Part shown: positions 5,112-7,348 of the stretch, piece after piece | Numbering within the stretch: position 1 is the stretch's first letter | Layout: the number at the start of each line of letters is the position of its first letter | Assembly (NCBI GenBank): GCA_016201685.1 | Contig: JACQCJ010000085.1 | Span: forward strand, 1 to 7,348 | Direction of reading: 5' to 3' | DNA length: 7,348 bases | Origin: Candidatus Peregrinibacteria bacterium | GTDB lineage: Bacteria; Patescibacteriota; Gracilibacteria; Peribacterales; Peribacteraceae | The notes under the pieces: model-generated | Database searches by the model: none | What the model was told of the DNA's origin: nothing | The model's input: only the letters and a program-made list of their open reading frames with translations | Position numbers and translations under genes: made by a program

Positions 5112-5891
5112 TTAGGCGCGCGCCAACGACACCAGCTTCGATTTCACCTCCTCGTTGTACGGCTCAATCCTGTTGATGCGGCGGTAGGTCTCCTCGGCCT
5201 TCTCGCCGTACCCCAGCTGCAGGTAGCACTCCGCGAGGAGGTGGAGGAGGGTCGTATCCCGCGCCAAACGCTGCGTCGCCTTCTCCAGGAGCGGGGCCGC
5301 TTCCTCGAACCTCCGCGCAGCGATGCAGGCGCGCCCGAGAGAGGAGGACCGTTCAGGATTCTGCGAGTCGCGATTGAGTGCCTCTTGATACGCCTGACAT
5401 GATTCCAGGAATTTTCCCTGGCGGTAGTAGGCGAGCCCCAGGTTCGCGTGGAAGGAAACGTCGTCGCGCTGAGGGAGGAGCTCCTTGTACATCGCCTCGG
5501 CTTTGCTCTCCCGCCCCGTCGTGAGGTACAGTTTGGCGAGTTCGGCTTGGACATCGATCGCGTGGGGTTGCACGGTGAGCGCCTGGATGAAGAGCCGCTC
5601 AGCCTCCTCGACGTTTTCTTGGCTCATCGCCTTGTCGGCCATCCGCACGAGCGAGCGCACCTGCTGGAGCTCGATCGCGGACACGCGGGGGCTCTTCCTG
5701 GGGCGGGCGACTTTCTTCTCCTCCACCAACACGGCTCCGCGTTCCTCTGCAAACTGAAAACGCTGCTTGATGCTCCGCACGAAGCGGCGAACACTTCGCG
5801 TCCGCAGGAGAGAGCGCGCACCGAAAAGAGCGCAGACGCCAAGGAGAGAGCCGGAGAGGACGATGATATAGAGCACGCGGAAGACAGGCAA
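5112..5891 (-). CDS. Membrane-anchored TPR-repeat protein
   Basis: The 259-residue protein has one N-terminal hydrophobic segment (about 4-27, FRVLYIIVLSGSLLGVCALFGA), a basic linker (28-70) and then about five tetratricopeptide repeats from residue 80 to 247. Examples are ADKAMSQENVEEAERLFIQAL, AELAKLYLTTGRESKAEAMYKELL, ANLGLAYYRQGKFLESCQAYQEAL, SLGRACIAARRFEEAAPLLEKA and LLAECYLQLGYGEKAEETYRRI. The Arg-rich stretch after the helix suggests that the TPR part faces the cytoplasm. TPRs are protein-protein scaffolds; no partner can be named. Translation appears to begin at TTG (5891): an in-frame TAG lies 15 nt upstream and no ATG is near, while an internal GTG at codon 6 is an alternative. TGCTAGGCT (5901-5909, minus strand) resembles a weak extended -10. 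Confidence 0.85.
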   Translation of the reverse strand: MPVFRVLYIIVLSGSLLGVCALFGARSLLRTRSVRRFVRSIKQRFQFAEERGAVLVEEKKVARPRKSPRVSAIELQQVRSLVRMADKAMSQENVEEAERLFIQALTVQPHAIDVQAELAKLYLTTGRESKAEAMYKELLPQRDDVSFHANLGLAYYRQGKFLESCQAYQEALNRDSQNPERSSSLGRACIAARRFEEAAPLLEKATQRLARDTTLLHLLAECYLQLGYGEKAEETYRRINRIEPYNEEVKSKLVSLARA

Positions 5892-5995
5892 CGACGAATG
5901 AGCCTAGCATTCTGTTCAGAATGGAGCAAGCCAACAATGGACCGAAGAAAGCAAGAAATGAGCGCGCTTTTGAGTGATGAATCAACGGAGAAGTG

Positions 5996-6086
5996 TTCAG
6001 CGGTTCAGTGGACAACGGTTCAGTGAAATTTGGACAATGAGGCATTGTACCAAATCACTGTCCACTGTTCCACTGTCCACTGATGC
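5996..6086. repeat. Degenerate repeat fold-back (TGTCCAC family) after holB
   Basis: Repeated GGTTCAGTGGACAA-type units on the left (5996-6039) face CACTGTCCACTGTTCCACTG-type units on the right (6043-6086). The centre pairs tightly: GGACAATG (6032-6039) and CATTGTACC (6043-6051) around the loop AGG. Units are 7-8 nt. It starts just past the holB stop (6092-6094) on the minus strand, a suitable place for transcript 3'-end formation. It is related in core sequence to the array at 3483-3524. Confidence 0.65.
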
Positions 6087-6091
6087 ACTCC

Positions 6092-7084
6092 TCATGAGAC
6101 TGGCATTGCTTCCGCGTCGGCAAGGTCTAAGACAAACGATTGCACGAGGAGTTGTCGCGACGCATTGGTCTCCAGACGATGGAGCAATTGATGGAATGCT
6201 TCGACTGCATTGGCTGCAGGAGGAGAAGAAAGCATGCGCAGGCTCAATGCCAGATGGAGGAGAAATTGCTGCGCCTCGGGTGTGCGATCGTGGAGGGGTG
6301 CCAGGAGATTCAGGCGCTCGGTAAGCGACCGGCTCTGCCAGAAGGAGAGCGCCTTGGCCGCGAGCGAGTGCTCGCTGCGGAGTCGATCGGGATCCTCGCG
6401 CAGGAGGCGAATGATCCCAGGCGCACCGAGAGCGAGATGGAGGAGGAATTGCGCATCTTCGGCTTCGATCCCGGCGAGCAGGGGTTGCAGTTCCCGCGCA
6501 GGCAGGCAGTGAAAGTGCAGGATACGCATGCGTGAGCGCAGGGTGGGGAGCAATGAGGAGAGCGCTTGTGTCGTGAGGAGGAAGACGACGCCTGGCGGCG
6601 GTTCTTCCAGAATTTTAAGGATCGCGTTCACGGCTTCATCCTGCATCCGTTCTGCGCTGCGGATCAGTGCGCAGCGATATCTCCCGGTCCCCGTTTCCTG
6701 CAAACGATCATGCAGAATCCGGATGTCCTCGATGCCAACGGTGTCGGTGCGGGCTCCTGCTTTCTTTCGGTGTTGCTGGGGGACATTGGACGTCTTCGCG
6801 ATCACATCAAAATCCTCGCAGACGTCTTCGATCCACAATTGATCGAGAACGAGAAGGTCGGGATGGATCAAATGCTCCACCGCATGCGCGACCTTTTTTT
6901 GGTCGTCTTCACTTGTCGCGTCACTCGAGAGGAGTTCCGTTGCGAACCACGTCGCAATCGTGAACTTCCCCACGTGCCGGGGGCCGGAGAGAAGATAGGC
7001 ATGGGCGACGTTGCCGGTCTTGAGATCATCGAGCAGTGCGGCGCGTTGGGGGGAGTGGCCGAGGATGGGGTCAGTCAAGGGCAT
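6092..7084 (-). CDS. holB: DNA polymerase III subunit delta' (clamp loader)
   Basis: The 330-residue protein (from ATG 7084) follows the clamp-loader layout: DPILGHSPQRAALLDDL (5-21), AHAYLLSGPRHVGKFTIA with a P-loop-like GPRHVGK (27-44), HPDLLVL (74-80), GIEDIRILHDRLQETG (117-132), ALIRSAERMQDEAVNAILKILEEPPPGVVFLLTT (139-172) and LPTLRSRMRILHF (179-191). Delta' is the stator of the complex that loads the sliding clamp. Two departures stand out: the zinc-module cysteines of typical delta' are absent, and the SRC motif reads SRM (184-186). An in-frame upstream ATG at 7174 exists, but its 30-residue extension is encoded by a repeat element (PFDFSQGK) and is unlikely to be real. A -10 hexamer ends 6 nt before ATG 7084, suggesting a leaderless message. 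It could be another clamp-loader ATPase, but length and lack of tau features favour delta'. Confidence 0.88.
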   Translation of the reverse strand: MPLTDPILGHSPQRAALLDDLKTGNVAHAYLLSGPRHVGKFTIATWFATELLSSDATSEDDQKKVAHAVEHLIHPDLLVLDQLWIEDVCEDFDVIAKTSNVPQQHRKKAGARTDTVGIEDIRILHDRLQETGTGRYRCALIRSAERMQDEAVNAILKILEEPPPGVVFLLTTQALSSLLPTLRSRMRILHFHCLPARELQPLLAGIEAEDAQFLLHLALGAPGIIRLLREDPDRLRSEHSLAAKALSFWQSRSLTERLNLLAPLHDRTPEAQQFLLHLALSLRMLSSPPAANAVEAFHQLLHRLETNASRQLLVQSFVLDLADAEAMPVS

Positions 7085-7090
7085 GGAATG

Positions 7091-7096
7091 ATTGTA
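7091..7096 (-). promoter_or_regulatory. holB -10 element, probably leaderless
   Basis: TACAAT on the minus strand (5/6 match to TATAAT) ends exactly 6 nt before the holB ATG at 7084, the same spacing seen at hicB. No Shine-Dalgarno sequence is present. The -35 region at 17-nt spacing (CCTCCA, 7114-7119) is poor. Confidence 0.5.
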
Positions 7097-7119
7097 CCGC
7101 GATTTTTTCCACATGGAGG

Positions 7120-7161
7120 GCGCCCTTTTACCCTGAGAAAAGTCGAAGGGTCCACGGGCGC
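7120..7161. repeat. Nested inverted-repeat element with CCCTGAG...CGAAGGG core
   Basis: The core CCCTGAGAAAAGTCGAAGGG (7131-7150) begins and ends with complementary CCCT/AGGG. Outside it, symmetrical 5-nt spacers (TTTTA and TCCAC) are followed by a second pair, GCGCCC (7120-7125) and GGGCGC (7156-7161). The core resembles a short repeat (CCTTCGAC...CTCAGGG type) that recurs in many bacterial genomes. It sits between the transposase end and the holB promoter. Confidence 0.6.
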
Positions 7162-7222
7162 TACCCGAAGCCAAAGTGGGGAGTGCGCCACGAAGAATAT
7201 GCTTATGCTAGTACATCATTCT

Positions 7223-7348
7223 CTAAGTTTCTGTATATAGAGAAGGAAATGTTTTCGCGGCCTTCTCCTTCGTGAATTTCCAGGTGATGCAGCAGCGATG
7301 CTCGTTGCGTTTCTTCGTCCATGCTCGCACCTCCCGTTCCATCTTGTC
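7223..7348 (-). mobile_element. C-terminal fragment of an IS630-family transposase
   Basis: A minus-strand frame open from the right edge gives 41 residues ending at TAG (7223-7225). It contains EVRAWTKKRNEHRCCITWKF followed by TKEKAAKTFPSLY, which matches the conserved C-terminal pattern of IS630-type (DDE_3) transposases, commonly of the form W-x-x-RRN...W-x-FT-x-x-DA...LYP. The catalytic residues lie beyond the window, so activity cannot be judged. The element's terminal inverted repeat would be expected left of 7223, but it cannot be confirmed without the other end. GGCGC (7157-7161) and GCGCC (7185-7189) form a possible hairpin downstream of the stop. Confidence 0.65.

Noticed and set aside
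5448..6026. 192-residue plus-strand ORF opposite the TPR gene
   Set aside because: Shadow of TPR coding; it ends within the repeat fold-back.
7085..7174. 30-residue N-terminal extension of delta' from ATG 7174
   Set aside because: The extension is encoded by the CCCTGAG...CGAAGGG repeat (PFDFSQGK) and precedes the consensus -10; ATG 7084 gives the normal family N-terminus.
6566..7240. 224-residue plus-strand ORF opposite holB
   Set aside because: Overlaps the delta' reading frame and then runs through a repeat element; no protein family is recognisable.
1..7348. tRNA, rRNA, riboswitch or phage genes
   Set aside because: No clover-leaf, conserved rRNA segment, known riboswitch core or phage structural gene could be recognised by eye.

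Overview
This 7.3 kb window is a compact bacterial chromosome segment, moderately G+C-rich by eye, with short intergenic gaps. Most genes lie on the minus strand. The gene set is mostly ordinary: a SufC ATPase, a [2Fe-2S] ferredoxin, the delta' subunit of the DNA polymerase III clamp loader, a SIMPL-domain protein and a TPR protein. Small accessory pieces sit among them: a HicA/HicB toxin-antitoxin pair, a sigma-54-activator-like AAA+ protein and the end of an IS630-family transposase. Few starts have a Shine-Dalgarno sequence, and short 7-nt modular repeats fill several gene ends. The style suggests an uncultured, metagenome-derived lineage, possibly Candidate Phyla Radiation / Peregrinibacteria-like. 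That placement is an impression; no rRNA or marker phylogeny is available here.

Layout. Bases 1-110 hold the possible C-terminal end of a plus-strand protein. Bases 225-1419 (minus strand) read hicB, hicA, then a free-standing B3/B4-domain protein, with ATGA overlap between the last two; a good promoter abuts hicB. Bases 1493-2233 (minus) encode a membrane-anchored SIMPL-domain protein. Divergent from it, 2319-3458 (plus) encodes an AAA+/Fis-HTH regulator with altered catalytic-loop residues. Bases 3481-4706 (minus) are a two-gene unit, an unknown protein overlapping sufC by ATGA. Divergent from it, 4751-5035 (plus) is a ferredoxin. Bases 5112-5891 (minus) encode a TPR protein with an N-terminal membrane segment, and 6092-7084 (minus) encodes DNA polymerase III delta'. 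Bases 7223-7348 (minus) are the C-terminus of an IS630-type transposase cut by the window edge.

How they work together. SufC and the ferredoxin both belong to Fe-S cluster biology and may share a divergent control region, but SufB and SufD are not in the window. HicA and HicB are a toxin-antitoxin pair. The other genes have no evident shared pathway.

The most unusual signals are non-coding. Tandem 7-nt units of two sequence families (AATTCGC-like and TGTCCAC/CATTGTC-like) occur at four places. Two of these form long imperfect fold-backs at gene ends, one supplies the extended C-terminus and stop codon of sufC, and one lies inside the sufC reading frame without changing the expected protein length. 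In addition, hicB and holB each have a near-consensus -10 hexamer exactly 6 nt before the ATG, which points to leaderless transcripts. I found no convincing new defence or biosynthetic system.
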